This document shows, piece after piece, positions 18,171 to 27,542 of a DNA stretch of 64,000 nt; within the stretch, counting starts at the first letter, position 1; every line of letters starts with the position of its first letter. The stretch is from Pseudomonas citri. GTDB taxonomy: Bacteria > Pseudomonadota > Gammaproteobacteria > Pseudomonadales > Pseudomonadaceae. The notes beneath the pieces are model-generated. The model searched no databases, was not told where the DNA came from, and worked only from the letters and a program-made list of their open reading frames with translations. The DNA lies in the NCBI RefSeq assembly GCF_025336485.1, contig NZ_JAODAB010000029.1, forward strand, positions 1 through 64,000, in the 5' to 3' direction. The translations under genes were made by a program, and so were the position numbers.

Positions 18171-21017
18171 ATGGATAAGACCTACCAGCCGCACGCCATT
18201 GAAACTTCCTGGTACAACACCTGGGAGTCCGAGAATTATTTCGCTCCGCAAGGCGCGGGCGATTCCTACACCATCATGATCCCGCCGCCGAACGTCACCG
18301 GCAGCCTGCACATGGGCCACGGTTTCAACAACGCGATCATGGACGCCCTGATCCGTTTCCGTCGCATGCAGGGCCGCAACACCTTGTGGCAGCCGGGCAC
18401 CGACCATGCCGGTATCGCCACGCAGATGCTGGTAGAGCGCCGTCTCGAAGCCCAGGGCCAGAATCGCCATGACCTGGGTCGCGAGAAATTCCTCGAGAAG
18501 GTCTGGGAATGGAAGGACGAGTCCGGTGGCAACATCAGCCGCCAGATCCGCCGCCTCGGCTCGTCGGTGGACTGGAGCCGTGAGCGCTTCACCATGGACG
18601 ACGGTCTCTCGGAAGCGGTGAAGGAAGCCTTCGTGCGCTTGCATGAAGACGGGCTGATCTATCGCGGCAAGCGCCTGGTCAACTGGGACACCAAGCTGCA
18701 CACGGCCATTTCCGATCTCGAAGTGGAAAACCATGACGAGAAAGGTTTCCTGTGGAACCTGAAATACCCGCTGGCCGATGGCGCCAAGACCGCCGAGGGC
18801 CAGGATTACCTGATCGTCGCCACCACCCGTCCGGAAACCATGCTCGGCGACGCCGCCGTGGCGGTGAACCCGAACGACGAGCGCTATCAGGCCCTGATCG
18901 GAAAGTTCGTCGAACTGCCGCTGGTGGGCCGTCGCATCCCGATCATCGGCGATGACTATTGCGATCCCGAGTTCGGCACCGGCTGCGTGAAGATCACCCC
19001 GGCCCACGACTTCAACGACTACGAAGTCGGCAAGCGCCACAACCTGCCGCTGCTGAACATCTTCGACAAGAACGCCAACGTCTTGCCAGCCGCCCAGGTG
19101 TTCAACCTCGACGGCACGCTCAACGAGCGCATCGACGGCCAGATCCCGGCGCAATACGCCGGTCTCGATCGCTTCGAAGCGCGCAAGCAGATCGTCGAGG
19201 CGTTCGAGGCCGCCGGCCTGCTGGTCAGCGTCGACGACCACGGCCTGAAAGTCCCGAAAGGCGATCGCTCCGGCACCATCATCGAGCCGTGGCTGACCGA
19301 CCAGTGGTACGTCTCCACCAAGCCGCTGGCGGAACCGGCGATTGCCGCCGTGGAAGATGGCCGCATCCAGTTCGTGCCCAAGCAATACGAAAACATGTAC
19401 TTCTCGTGGATGCGTGACATCCAGGATTGGTGCATCAGCCGCCAATTGTGGTGGGGCCACCGTATTCCGGCCTGGTACGACGAGTCGGGCAAGGTCTATG
19501 TCGGTCGCGACGAAGCCGAAATCCGCGCCAAGCACAACCTCGGCCCGGACGTCGCGCTGCAACAGGACAACGACGTACTCGACACCTGGTTCAGCTCCGG
19601 CCTGTGGACCTTCTCCACCCTGGGCTGGCCGCAGCAGACCGAGTTCCTGAAGAAATTCCACTCCACCGACGTGCTGGTCACCGGCTTCGACATCATTTTC
19701 TTCTGGGTCGCCCGGATGATCATGCTGACCATGCACCTGGTGAAGAACGAGGACGGCACCCCGCAGGTACCGTTCAAGACCGTCTACGTCCACGGCCTGG
19801 TACGCGACGGCCAGGGCCAGAAGATGTCCAAGTCCAAGGGTAACGTCCTGGACCCGCTGGACATCATCGACGGCATCGACCTGGAAACCCTGGTGCAGAA
19901 ACGCACCTCGGGCCTGATGCAGCCGAAACTGGCGAAGAAGATCGAGAAGGCCACCCGCGAAGAGTTCGCCGAGGGCATCGCCAGCTACGGCACCGACGCC
20001 CTGCGTTTCACCTTCTGCTCGCTGGCGTCCACCGGTCGTGACATCAAGTTCGACATGGGCCGCGTCGAAGGCTATCGCAACTTCTGCAACAAGATCTGGA
20101 ACGCGGCGCGCTATGTGCTGGACAAAGGCGAAGACTGCGGCCAGAACGGCGAAGCCTACGAGCTGACCCTGGCCGATCGCTGGATCATTTCGCAGTTGCA
20201 ACGCACCGAAGCCGAAGTCACTCGTCAACTGGACCAATTCCGTTTCGACCTGGCCGCCCAGGCCTTGTACGAGTTCATCTGGAACCAGTACTGCGACTGG
20301 TACCTGGAACTGTCCAAGCCAGTGCTGTGGGACGAAAACGCACCGGTCGAGCGCCAGCGTGGCACCCGCCGTACCCTGGTACGCGTGCTGGAAGTGGCCT
20401 TGCGCCTGGCGCACCCGTTCATGCCGTTCATCACCGAGGAAATCTGGCAGCGCGTCGCACCGCTGGCCGGCGCCCAAGGCAAGACGATCATGCTGCAACC
20501 GTGGCCGGTGGCCAACGAAACCCGCATCGATCCAGCGGCCGAAGACGACATCGAATGGCTCAAGACCTTCATGCTGGGCCTGCGCAACATCCGCGCCGAA
20601 ATGAACATCGGCCCGGGCAAGCCGCTGACCCTGTTCCTGAAGAACGCCAATGCCGAAGACCTGCGTCGCCTCAATGAAAACGAGGCGCTGCTCAAGAAGC
20701 TGGCAAAACTGGAGTCGGTGACGGTCCTGGCCGCTGGCGAAGAAGCCCCTCTGTCCGCCACCGCCCTGGTCGGCGAGATGGAAGTACTGGTGCCGATGGC
20801 CGGCCTGATCGACAAGACAGCCGAGCTGGCGCGCCTGGACAAGGAAATCCTGCGCCTCAAAGGCGAGGTGCAGCGCGTCGGTGGCAAGCTGTCCAACGCC
20901 GGCTTCGTCGACAAGGCCCCGGCCGAAGTCATCGAGAAGGAACGGACCAAGCTCGCCGAGGCCGAACAGGCCCTGGGCAAGCTGGCCGAGCAACACGCGC
21001 GGATCTCCAGCCTGTAA
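18171..21017 (+). CDS. valS: Valyl-tRNA synthetase
   Basis: Class Ia synthetase charging tRNA-Val. The 948-residue protein has the HIGH-type motif HMGH at 47-50, a CP1 editing domain (about 190-340), the KMSKS motif at 551-555, an anticodon-binding domain and a C-terminal coiled-coil arm (about 880-945) rich in Lys/Glu heptads. Start MDKTYQPHAIETSWYNTWE is the usual family N-terminus. Followed by a clear terminator. Confidence 0.98.
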   Translation: MDKTYQPHAIETSWYNTWESENYFAPQGAGDSYTIMIPPPNVTGSLHMGHGFNNAIMDALIRFRRMQGRNTLWQPGTDHAGIATQMLVERRLEAQGQNRHDLGREKFLEKVWEWKDESGGNISRQIRRLGSSVDWSRERFTMDDGLSEAVKEAFVRLHEDGLIYRGKRLVNWDTKLHTAISDLEVENHDEKGFLWNLKYPLADGAKTAEGQDYLIVATTRPETMLGDAAVAVNPNDERYQALIGKFVELPLVGRRIPIIGDDYCDPEFGTGCVKITPAHDFNDYEVGKRHNLPLLNIFDKNANVLPAAQVFNLDGTLNERIDGQIPAQYAGLDRFEARKQIVEAFEAAGLLVSVDDHGLKVPKGDRSGTIIEPWLTDQWYVSTKPLAEPAIAAVEDGRIQFVPKQYENMYFSWMRDIQDWCISRQLWWGHRIPAWYDESGKVYVGRDEAEIRAKHNLGPDVALQQDNDVLDTWFSSGLWTFSTLGWPQQTEFLKKFHSTDVLVTGFDIIFFWVARMIMLTMHLVKNEDGTPQVPFKTVYVHGLVRDGQGQKMSKSKGNVLDPLDIIDGIDLETLVQKRTSGLMQPKLAKKIEKATREEFAEGIASYGTDALRFTFCSLASTGRDIKFDMGRVEGYRNFCNKIWNAARYVLDKGEDCGQNGEAYELTLADRWIISQLQRTEAEVTRQLDQFRFDLAAQALYEFIWNQYCDWYLELSKPVLWDENAPVERQRGTRRTLVRVLEVALRLAHPFMPFITEEIWQRVAPLAGAQGKTIMLQPWPVANETRIDPAAEDDIEWLKTFMLGLRNIRAEMNIGPGKPLTLFLKNANAEDLRRLNENEALLKKLAKLESVTVLAAGEEAPLSATALVGEMEVLVPMAGLIDKTAELARLDKEILRLKGEVQRVGGKLSNAGFVDKAPAEVIEKERTKLAEAEQALGKLAEQHARISSL

Positions 21018-21037
21018 CGGTGGTTCGTCATTGAAGA

Positions 21038-21063
21038 GGGAGGCCCTGGTGGCCTCCTTTTTT
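21038..21063 (+). terminator. Rho-independent terminator of valS
   Basis: Arms GGAGGCC and GGCCTCC with a 5-base loop, followed by six or more T. It starts about 20 bases after the valS stop. Confidence 0.9.
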
Positions 21064-21153
21064 CTGCCCGCCTCTTTATTGCGAACGCTGAGCAATCACT
21101 GGATGTGGGACAATGCCCACCTCTTTTTGAACCCTCCCCGAATCGACCTGCCC

Positions 21154-22179
21154 ATGACTGCCCCCCGCCCGCCCAAACCCGCCCGCCAGAAGCCCAAGCC
21201 CGACTCGCAGGCCAACGCCGCCGCACCGCGCGAGAAGGCCAGCCTGCACCCTCGCAATCGCCACCAGGGCCGCTATGACTTCCCGGCGTTGATCAAATCC
21301 ACGCCTGAACTGGCCCGGTTCGTGATCATCAACCCCTACGGCAAGGAAAGCATCGACTTCGCCAGCCCCGAAGCCGTGCGGGTGTTCAACCGGGCGTTGC
21401 TCAAGGCTTTCTACGGCATCACCCACTGGGACATTCCGGCCGATTACTTGTGCCCGCCAGTGCCGGGCCGTGCGGACTACGTACACTTCCTGGCCGATTT
21501 GCTCGCCAGCCATAACGACGGGGAAGTCCCACGCGGGGCGGCAGTCAAAGTGCTGGACGTCGGCACCGGCGCCAACTGCGTCTATCCACTGATCGGCTAC
21601 AGCGATTATCGCTGGCACTTCCTGGGTTCGGAGATCGACGCGACGGCCATCGCTTCGGCCAAGACCATCGTCCAGGCCAACGGGCTGAACAAGGTCATCC
21701 AGTTGCGCCAGCAGGCCAACCGCAAGCAGATTCTGCTGGGCTTACTGGAGGACACCGAACGGTTCGACCTGACGATGTGCAACCCGCCCTTCCATGCCTC
21801 GCTGGAGGAAGCCACCAAGGGCAGCCAGCGCAAGTGGCGGGCGTTGGGCAAGGCCGATCCGAAACGCAAGTTGCCGGTGCTGAATTTCGGCGGTCAGGCC
21901 GCCGAGCTGTGGTGCGAAGGGGGCGAAGCCCGGTTCGTGACGCAATTGATCGGCGAAAGTGCACAGGTGGCTCGGCAAGTGCTGTGGTTCAGCACGCTGG
22001 TGTCGAAGGCGTCGAACTTGCCGGCGATCCAGGCGGCGCTGAAAAAGGCCGGTGCGCTGCACAGCCAGGTGGTGGAAATGTCCCAGGGACAGAAACAGAG
22101 CCGCTTCGTGGCATGGACGTTCCACACGCCGGAGCAGCAACAGGCCTGGCGCCAGGCGCGCTGGGTTCGCAAGGACTGA
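21154..22179 (+). CDS. rlmF: 23S rRNA (adenine-1618-N6)-methyltransferase
   Basis: SAM-dependent methyltransferase that modifies A1618 of 23S rRNA. The 341-residue product has a basic Pro-rich N-terminus, then LHPRNRHQGRYDFPALI, the SAM-binding LDVGTGANCVYPLIG and the catalytic N6-adenine motif NPPF in MCNPPFHAS, all typical of RlmF/YbiN. The ATG at 21154 gives the usual length; another in-frame ATG at 21103 would add 17 residues, and neither has a good Shine-Dalgarno. It sits just after the valS terminator. Confidence 0.93.
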   Translation: MTAPRPPKPARQKPKPDSQANAAAPREKASLHPRNRHQGRYDFPALIKSTPELARFVIINPYGKESIDFASPEAVRVFNRALLKAFYGITHWDIPADYLCPPVPGRADYVHFLADLLASHNDGEVPRGAAVKVLDVGTGANCVYPLIGYSDYRWHFLGSEIDATAIASAKTIVQANGLNKVIQLRQQANRKQILLGLLEDTERFDLTMCNPPFHASLEEATKGSQRKWRALGKADPKRKLPVLNFGGQAAELWCEGGEARFVTQLIGESAQVARQVLWFSTLVSKASNLPAIQAALKKAGALHSQVVEMSQGQKQSRFVAWTFHTPEQQQAWRQARWVRKD

Positions 22180-22182
22180 GTC

Positions 22183-22206
22183 GGAGCAAGCCTTGCTCCC
22201 ACACAC
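22183..22206. repeat. Single REP-like palindrome after rlmF
   Basis: ggagcAAGCCTTGctcccacaca, one partial copy with the small core palindrome intact, 3 bases past the rlmF stop. Confidence 0.65.
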
Positions 22207-22221
22207 TTTTCTCGCGGCAAC

Positions 22222-22262
22222 AAAAAACCGTGCCCGGATCACTCCGCAGCACGGTTTTTTTT
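22222..22262. terminator. Bidirectional terminator between rlmF and the HU gene
   Basis: AAAAAACCGTGC faces GCACGGTTTTTTTT around a 15-base loop. It serves convergent rlmF (plus) and the HU gene (minus). Confidence 0.9.
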
Positions 22263-22271
22263 GCAGCGATC

Positions 22272-22553
22272 TTACTTGTTGATCGCGTCGGTCAGGCCTT
22301 TGGCCACAACCAGCTTGACCACTTTCTTGGCAGCGATTTCGATGGCAGCGCCAGTCGAAGGGTTACGGCCAGTGCGGGCAGGACGCTCGGTGACTTTCAG
22401 CTTGCCGATGCCTGGCAAGGTGATTTCGCCGCCATTTTCCAGCTGATCGGCAACGATTTGGCCCAGTTGGTCCAGAGCGTTACGCGCGGTGGTTTTCGGC
22501 GCGTCGATAGCTTCAGCAATGTCAGCGATCAGTTGGTCTTTAGTAAGAGCCAT
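22272..22553 (-). CDS. HU-family nucleoid-associated protein
   Basis: A 93-residue basic DNA-binding protein of the HU/IHF fold, beginning MALTKDQLIADIAEAID. The beta-arm signature GGEITLPGIGKLKVTERPARTGRNPSTG is present. It resembles the second, HupN-like HU of Pseudomonas more than HupB, judged by N-terminus and length. The ATG at 22551-22553 has AAGGA 7 bases upstream; a longer frame upstream is not supported. HU bends and compacts DNA as a dimer. Confidence 0.92.
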   Translation of the reverse strand: MALTKDQLIADIAEAIDAPKTTARNALDQLGQIVADQLENGGEITLPGIGKLKVTERPARTGRNPSTGAAIEIAAKKVVKLVVAKGLTDAINK

Positions 22554-22948
22554 GTAGTGTTCCTTCCCTATCAAATTCATATGGATTGCAGAGTGCAGTG
22601 TCAGCCATCGAGCCCGGTCTCTGCGGATCGGGCGCCCTCGGTCATCACCACGACGGATCGGGGTAATAGATGCCGAAATCCGGGTTTGGTTCGACCTGAC
22701 AAATGCTGAATGCACGCTTAACGCAGTGACTTAGCGTAAGACCGGGCAAAACTAGCACAACGCCTCTGAAATATCCGCCTCTACCTACCCATTTGGTCAG
22801 CTTTATTGCGCTAAATCGGTAAAAACACGCCGAGCGGGTATCGGAGGGGTCTGAAAGACGCTTCCCGACCCTCCCAAGCCCATGGTTGCGGTACACTGCG
22901 GCTTTTTCGGGGAGCACGCCCTCCTCCCTTTCATCAGCCGAGAAATCC
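22554..22948. promoter_or_regulatory. Divergent promoter region of HU gene and yejK
   Basis: A 395-base non-coding gap with lower GC in its middle. It must contain both promoters. A TACACT -10-like hexamer lies about 55 bases before yejK. No repeats or open frames with coding character are seen. Confidence 0.5.
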
Positions 22949-23953
22949 ATGCCGATCCGTCATTGCATCGTCCACCTGATCGACAAAAAACCCGACGGCA
23001 CCCCCGCAGTGCTCCATGCCCGCGACTCCGAACTGGCGGAGTCGGCAGCCATCGAGAACATGCTCGCCGACCTCAACGAGAGCTACAACGCCAAGCAAGG
23101 CAAGGCGTGGGGATTGTTCCACGCCGAGTCCGGGGCGCACCCGTTCAGCGGCTGGTTGAAGGAATACCTGGACGGCGCCAAGGATTTCACCGCGTTCAGC
23201 CGCGTGGCGGTGGAACACCTGCAAAAGCTGATGGAAGAATCTAACCTGTCGGTGGGTGGCCACGTGTTGTTTGCCCATTACCAACAAGGCATGACCGACT
23301 ACCTGGCGATCGCCCTGTTGCACCACAGCGAGGGTGTGGCAGTCACCGATGAACTGGACGTGACCCCCTCCCGCCACCTGGACCTGGGTCAACTACACCT
23401 GGCGGCCCGGATCAATGTGTCGGAATGGCAGAACAACAAACAGTCCAAGCAGTACATTTCCTTCATCAAGGGCAAGAACGGCAAGAAAGTCTCGGAATAC
23501 TTCCGCGATTTCATCGGCTGTCAGGAAGGCGTCGACGGCCCCGGCGAAACCCGCACCCTGCTCAAGGCCTTCAGCGACTTCGTCGAGAGCGAAGACCTGC
23601 CTGAAGACGACGCCCGGGAAAAAACCAAGACCCTGGTGGACTACGCCAGCAGCCAGGCCAAGCTCGGCGAGCCCATGGGGCTTGAAGAACTGTCCGAGCT
23701 GATCGATGAAGACCGCCCGAAAGCCTTCTACGACCACATCCGCAACAAGGATTACGGCCTGTCACCGGAGATCCCAGCGGATAAACGTACCCTCAACCAG
23801 TTCCGCCGCTTCACCGGTCGCGCCGAAGGCTTGTCCATCAGCTTTGAAGCCCATTTGCTGGGCTCCAAGATCGAGTATGACGAAGAAGCCGGCACGCTGA
23901 TCATCAAGGGCCTGCCCACGTCGCTGACCGATCAGCTCAAGCGGCGTACCTGA
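22949..23953 (+). CDS. yejK: Nucleoid-associated protein YejK (NdpA)
   Basis: A 334-residue member of the YejK/NdpA (37-kDa nucleoid-associated protein) family, which binds DNA and affects topoisomerase activity. Family features: N-terminal HCIVHLIDKKPDG, FSRVAVEHLQKLM, QYISFIKGKNGKKVSEYFRDFIGC in the middle and SISFEAHLLGSKI near the end. The ATG at 22949 gives the usual start; the frame extends upstream without support. It is divergent from the HU gene, pairing two nucleoid proteins at one promoter region. Confidence 0.94.
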   Translation: MPIRHCIVHLIDKKPDGTPAVLHARDSELAESAAIENMLADLNESYNAKQGKAWGLFHAESGAHPFSGWLKEYLDGAKDFTAFSRVAVEHLQKLMEESNLSVGGHVLFAHYQQGMTDYLAIALLHHSEGVAVTDELDVTPSRHLDLGQLHLAARINVSEWQNNKQSKQYISFIKGKNGKKVSEYFRDFIGCQEGVDGPGETRTLLKAFSDFVESEDLPEDDAREKTKTLVDYASSQAKLGEPMGLEELSELIDEDRPKAFYDHIRNKDYGLSPEIPADKRTLNQFRRFTGRAEGLSISFEAHLLGSKIEYDEEAGTLIIKGLPTSLTDQLKRRT

Positions 23954-23980
23954 CGCCGGCAATACAGACGGTTGCCGGCG
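23954..23980 (+). terminator. Hairpin directly after yejK
   Basis: Arms CGCCGGCAA and TTGCCGGCG with a 9-base loop, starting at the base after the stop codon. No T-run, so termination is uncertain. A partial REP copy follows. Confidence 0.5.
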
Positions 23981-24015
23981 CCTCATCGCGAACAGGCTCG
24001 CCCTCGCGGCGTTAC

Positions 24016-24951
24016 TCAGCGAGCCTCGATGCGAAACCCCAGCCGCGGAAAGTGCACATGCACTACACCGCCACGGGGGTCTTCGCGGCGCAGGATCAAT
24101 TCCTCGCCACCGGCAAACAATAACTCCCCCACCACCGGATCGACGCCATAGTCGGTCGCGGCGATGCTCACCTGCTGGCCTGCCGTGAACCCGTTCGGCT
24201 CTTCGAACGATTCATCCGGCAACGCCGCTGGAGTGGCGTTGCGCGCGATGTCCAAGGCCTCTTCGCTGCTCAACTCGTTGACTGCGCCGTGACCAAAACC
24301 CAGCACTCGCGCCAGCCAGGCCGAAACCGCCGGGTACGCGTCCACCAACGGCGAAGTGACCGGGGTGCCCTTGAGGAACCACAGCGAATGAGCCAGGGCG
24401 AAATCGGCAATCGACGGATCACCCAGCAGGAAGTCACCTTCCTCGCGCTGTAACTGTTGCTCCAGGCGCGCCATGATCGTTGGCCATTGGTGCCGTGCCT
24501 GTTCGGCGGCCGGACGCGCGGTCGAGCCGCCACTGAACAGGCCGGCCCGGTCGGTCATGAATGCCTTGATGGCTTCAGGCGTCAGCTTGGCGAAACGCAT
24601 CGCCATCGACTCAGGTTGGAACACCAGGCCCACCGCGTGCTGGAACACCACCGAATCGGCCCACTCGGCAAAAAAGGCAGCGATCATCTCCCGGCCCTCC
24701 GGGAACAACGCCGGCGAGGCTTTTTCCTGTTCCAGTCGACGGGCTATCAGGGCGGTGTCGCAATAGATATCCGCCCCGACCTGCAACACCGGCGTCCTGC
24801 GGTATCCGCCCGTCAGTGCCGTCAGGTCGGGCTTGGGCATCATTGGCGGGATACGCACCGAACGCCAGGACAAGCCCTTGAAGCCCATTAACAGACGGAC
24901 TTTCTCGGCAAACGGAGAGGTCGGGTAATGATGAAGAATCAGCTCTGACAT
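24016..24951 (-). CDS. Glutathione S-transferase family protein
   Basis: A 311-residue protein with an N-terminal thioredoxin-like GST domain (about 1-80: ELILHHYPTSPFAEKVRLLMGFKGL, then RRTPVLQVG and the DTALIARRLE motif) and a helical C-terminal half with IADFALAHSLWFL. It is longer than the classical 200-220 residue GSTs; residues about 225-310 form an extra C-terminal module containing a TAGQQVSIAATDYGVDPV stretch. The catalytic residue would be Ser or Cys near position 12 (TSPFAEK). Substrate unknown. ATG at 24951; an upstream GTG adds four residues. Confidence 0.85.
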   Translation of the reverse strand: MSELILHHYPTSPFAEKVRLLMGFKGLSWRSVRIPPMMPKPDLTALTGGYRRTPVLQVGADIYCDTALIARRLEQEKASPALFPEGREMIAAFFAEWADSVVFQHAVGLVFQPESMAMRFAKLTPEAIKAFMTDRAGLFSGGSTARPAAEQARHQWPTIMARLEQQLQREEGDFLLGDPSIADFALAHSLWFLKGTPVTSPLVDAYPAVSAWLARVLGFGHGAVNELSSEEALDIARNATPAALPDESFEEPNGFTAGQQVSIAATDYGVDPVVGELLFAGGEELILRREDPRGGVVHVHFPRLGFRIEAR

Positions 24952-25029
24952 GGAATTGGCCACCGCAGGGAAGAAGTCCGCAGCTTAGCGTGCCTTGAAC
25001 GGACAGCCTACCGGCCTGATTACGGGCTA

Positions 25030-25353
25030 TCAGTGCGGCTGATGGGGGAACGAAGCACTCGCTACCAGACACTCCTTGGCGCTTTTCCGGAGTTTCTTGA
25101 TCAGCCGCTCCTGGCGCAGGGCTTCGCCCTTGTCGCGACAGGCCTCGGTGTACACCAGCGCCACCGCCGGGCTGGAAAGAAAAAACCGGGCCCCCTTGCC
25201 GCTTTGATGCTTGGCGAAGCGCCGCACCGGGTCATCGCTGATGCCGCAGTACAGCGAGCCATTGGCGGCCCGCACCAGATAGACGAACCAGGGTTTCGCC
25301 GGCCCGGTCACCGCCGGGATCGGCAGGTCGCAAGTTTCAGGGGTGCTCGTCAC
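25030..25353 (-). CDS. GIY-YIG domain protein (UPF0213/YhbQ-like)
   Basis: A 107-residue protein made almost entirely of a GIY-YIG nuclease domain: WFVYLVRAANGSLYCGISDDPVRRFAKHQSGKGARF, with FVYLVR and YCGIS forming the motif, a conserved Arg in PVRRF, and a Glu in TEACRDKGEALRQE. Stand-alone members like YhbQ have reported nuclease activity and repair-related phenotypes in some species. I prefer the GTG at 25351-25353; a TTG 30 bases upstream is possible. Neighbouring genes give no functional hint. Confidence 0.85.
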   Translation of the reverse strand: MTSTPETCDLPIPAVTGPAKPWFVYLVRAANGSLYCGISDDPVRRFAKHQSGKGARFFLSSPAVALVYTEACRDKGEALRQERLIKKLRKSAKECLVASASFPHQPH

Positions 25354-25395
25354 GAAAGGCTCGACCGAGGTAAGAAGACACAAGCGGCGATCTTA

Positions 25396-25866
25396 TCAGC
25401 GACCGGCCTGGAACGCCCGCAGCCCCTTGAGCGCCTGGGCCCGGACCGCGTTGCGCACCAGCGGTGTCCAGCCCAGCAGCAAGCCCTTGGCCCCCAACGC
25501 CTGGCGCGACCAGCGCCACAAGTCAAAGCTGTCGTGGTGCTCGCAGATCTTGCCGTCGCGAAACACGAAGCGGGCATGGATGTCGTTGATCACGACATTG
25601 CCGGTCTGGCCGAACAGGTATGTTGCCACCCAGTGCGCAGCGCCGGTACGTTCGTCGCTACGCACGCCGTCGAACGTCAGGGAGAAATCCTTGGCCCGCG
25701 TGGTGAGCATGCGCCACATGTCACCCGCATCGCGTCCGCGCAGCTCGCCGAAGGCCGGATCGCTGAACAGCACATCGTCGGTGTAGCAGGCGCTCATGGC
25801 CTCGGCATCCAGGCGCTGGAAGGCCTGGTAAAAACGGGTGATCAAGGCGTTATGGGCATCGCTCAT
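25396..25866 (-). CDS. SnoaL-like (NTF2-fold) protein
   Basis: A 156-residue protein with the SnoaL/NTF2-like pattern: LITRFYQAFQRLDAEAMSACYTDDVLFSDPAFGELRGRDAGDMWRML followed by beta strands WVATYLF and HARFVFRDGKICEHHDSFDLWRW. Such folds host small-molecule isomerases, hydrolases or binding proteins; function cannot be assigned. It ends 42 bases before the GIY-YIG start. Confidence 0.85.
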   Translation of the reverse strand: MSDAHNALITRFYQAFQRLDAEAMSACYTDDVLFSDPAFGELRGRDAGDMWRMLTTRAKDFSLTFDGVRSDERTGAAHWVATYLFGQTGNVVINDIHARFVFRDGKICEHHDSFDLWRWSRQALGAKGLLLGWTPLVRNAVRAQALKGLRAFQAGR

Positions 25867-25953
25867 GGACAGGCTCCGAAAATCGTTTCAGTAGGCATGC
25901 ACGATAATCCGCCCGCGTCGGGAACACTATCGTCATTCGCCATGAAAATGACA

Positions 25954-27258
25954 TCAGCGAAGATCGGACACGCTTTCGCTGCTGACCCCGACGTAGCGCG
26001 CCCGACCGGCGCCCACACCGGCGATGATCGCACCCAGGCCAATCAGGCCGAAGATCCACCCCAGGGCATTCCAACCGCCGGTCCAATCATGCACCACACC
26101 CACCGCGAACGGCCCCAATGACGCCAGCGTATAACCAAAACCCTGGGCCATGCTGGAAAGGTTGGCGGCCACATGGGCATCCCGCGAGCGCAGCACGATC
26201 AGCGTCAATGCCAAACTGAACGTCGCGCCCTGCCCCAGGCCCAGCAGGATCGCCCAGCCCCACAAACCATCAATGGGCCCATAGAGGCAACCAAACAGTC
26301 CGCCCAGGGTCATGAGCATGACGACCACGATAGCCAGGCGCTGATCCCTGCCGCGCGTTGCCAGCCAGGGTGCCGCAAGGGAGCTGATCAACTGCACGAT
26401 GACCGAGCCGGACAATACCAACCCGGCCTCGGTCGGGGTCAGCCCCCGGCCAATGAGGATCGACGGCAACCAGCCAAACACAATGTAGGCCAGGGACGAT
26501 TGCAGCCCCATGTACAACGTTACTTGCCAGGCCAGTGGATCGCGCAGCAACCCGCGAACGCGATACGCCACGCGGTGGGCGCCGTGTTTCTGGCCGACTT
26601 GTGGCAACCAGAACACCGCCGCCAGCAATGCCGGCACCACCCAGAAGCCCAGGCCCAGGGCCCAGCGCTGGCCAAGTTGCTCGCTGAGCGGCACCGTGGC
26701 CCCGGCCGCCATGGCCGCGCCCAGACACAGCGCCATGGTGTAGACACCGGTCATGATTCCCGCCTGTTTGGCGAAGTCGCGCTTGACGATGCCCGGCAAC
26801 AGCACGCCGATCACGCCGATACTCGCACCGGCCAGGACACTGCCGGCAAACAGCCCGACCTGACCGAACGCGCTGCGCAGCACAATCCCACCCGCCAGCG
26901 TCAACAAAATCCCCAACACGACGCGCTCGGCACCAAAACGCCGCGCCAGCACCGGCGCCAGCGGCGCGAACAAACCCAGGCAGAGCACCGGCAGCGTGGT
27001 CAGCAAACCGGCCTGGGCAGCCGACAAGTCGAGGCTTTCGGACACTTGCGTGAGCAACGGCGCCATGCTCGACAACGCGGGGCGCAGGTTCAGCGCCACC
27101 AGGATCAGCCCGAGCAGCAACAGCCATGGACGATGCACCGAGGAGTGGCTCTGTTGCACCTGCTCGTCATCGGCTTCGGCGTCGATCAATAACTCTTCGA
27201 GTTCGGCGGCACGTTCAGGCGGGGTGGTGGCACTGCGGTCAAGCGGATCGCGGGACAT
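25954..27258 (-). CDS. MFS transporter of the CynX/NimT family
   Basis: A 434-residue major facilitator with a soluble acidic N-terminus (about 45 residues, ELEELLIDAEADDEQ) and twelve predicted membrane segments. The first reads WLLLLGLILVALNLRPALSSM, whose NLRPA stretch is typical of the CynX/cyanate-transporter-like MFS group, and LARRFGAERVVLG fits the MFS motif A loop. Substrate unknown. Start chosen at MSRDPLDRS (27258); MNLQPELS 24 bases upstream is an alternative, neither with a strong ribosome site. Divergent from mqsRA. Confidence 0.88.
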   Translation of the reverse strand: MSRDPLDRSATTPPERAAELEELLIDAEADDEQVQQSHSSVHRPWLLLLGLILVALNLRPALSSMAPLLTQVSESLDLSAAQAGLLTTLPVLCLGLFAPLAPVLARRFGAERVVLGILLTLAGGIVLRSAFGQVGLFAGSVLAGASIGVIGVLLPGIVKRDFAKQAGIMTGVYTMALCLGAAMAAGATVPLSEQLGQRWALGLGFWVVPALLAAVFWLPQVGQKHGAHRVAYRVRGLLRDPLAWQVTLYMGLQSSLAYIVFGWLPSILIGRGLTPTEAGLVLSGSVIVQLISSLAAPWLATRGRDQRLAIVVVMLMTLGGLFGCLYGPIDGLWGWAILLGLGQGATFSLALTLIVLRSRDAHVAANLSSMAQGFGYTLASLGPFAVGVVHDWTGGWNALGWIFGLIGLGAIIAGVGAGRARYVGVSSESVSDLR

Positions 27259-27511
27259 GGAAAGCTCTGGTTGAAGGTTCATGGGCCAATAAAGCAACAG
27301 CCCTGGAGCGACGCCGAATCCTGCTGTCCGACGCATCAACAGGCAGACTGATACAGGATGATGGCTGGCTGATATTTGGATTTCGACGCAATTGGACGCC
27401 GATAGCTGGAAATAGCCGTATTGAATTTTCTGACATGTTAGTCAGCTTCGTGTAGGACGACAACCGCCTACCGTCAATAGGGGAACAAAGAAGCAATATT
27501 TTCGATTGGTC

Positions 27512-27536
27512 AAAATTACCCTTTCAGGGTAATTTT
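27512..27536. promoter_or_regulatory. Palindromic operator upstream of mqsRA
   Basis: Perfect 11-bp arms AAAATTACCCT and AGGGTAATTTT separated by TTC. The core ACCCT-N3-AGGGT resembles the AACCT-N3-AGGTT palindrome bound by E. coli MqsA. It ends 6 bases before the mqsR ATG, so a bound repressor would cover the ribosome site and probably the transcription start. Confidence 0.8.
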
Positions 27537-27542
27537 TCAGGA

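Noticed and set aside
18057..21095. 1012-codon open frame antisense to valS
   Set aside because: Complementary to a clear valS gene; low-complexity composition typical of antisense frames.
24016..24951. Stringent starvation or maleylacetoacetate isomerase assignment for the GST-like gene
   Set aside because: Length of 311 residues and the extra C-terminal module do not fit those families.
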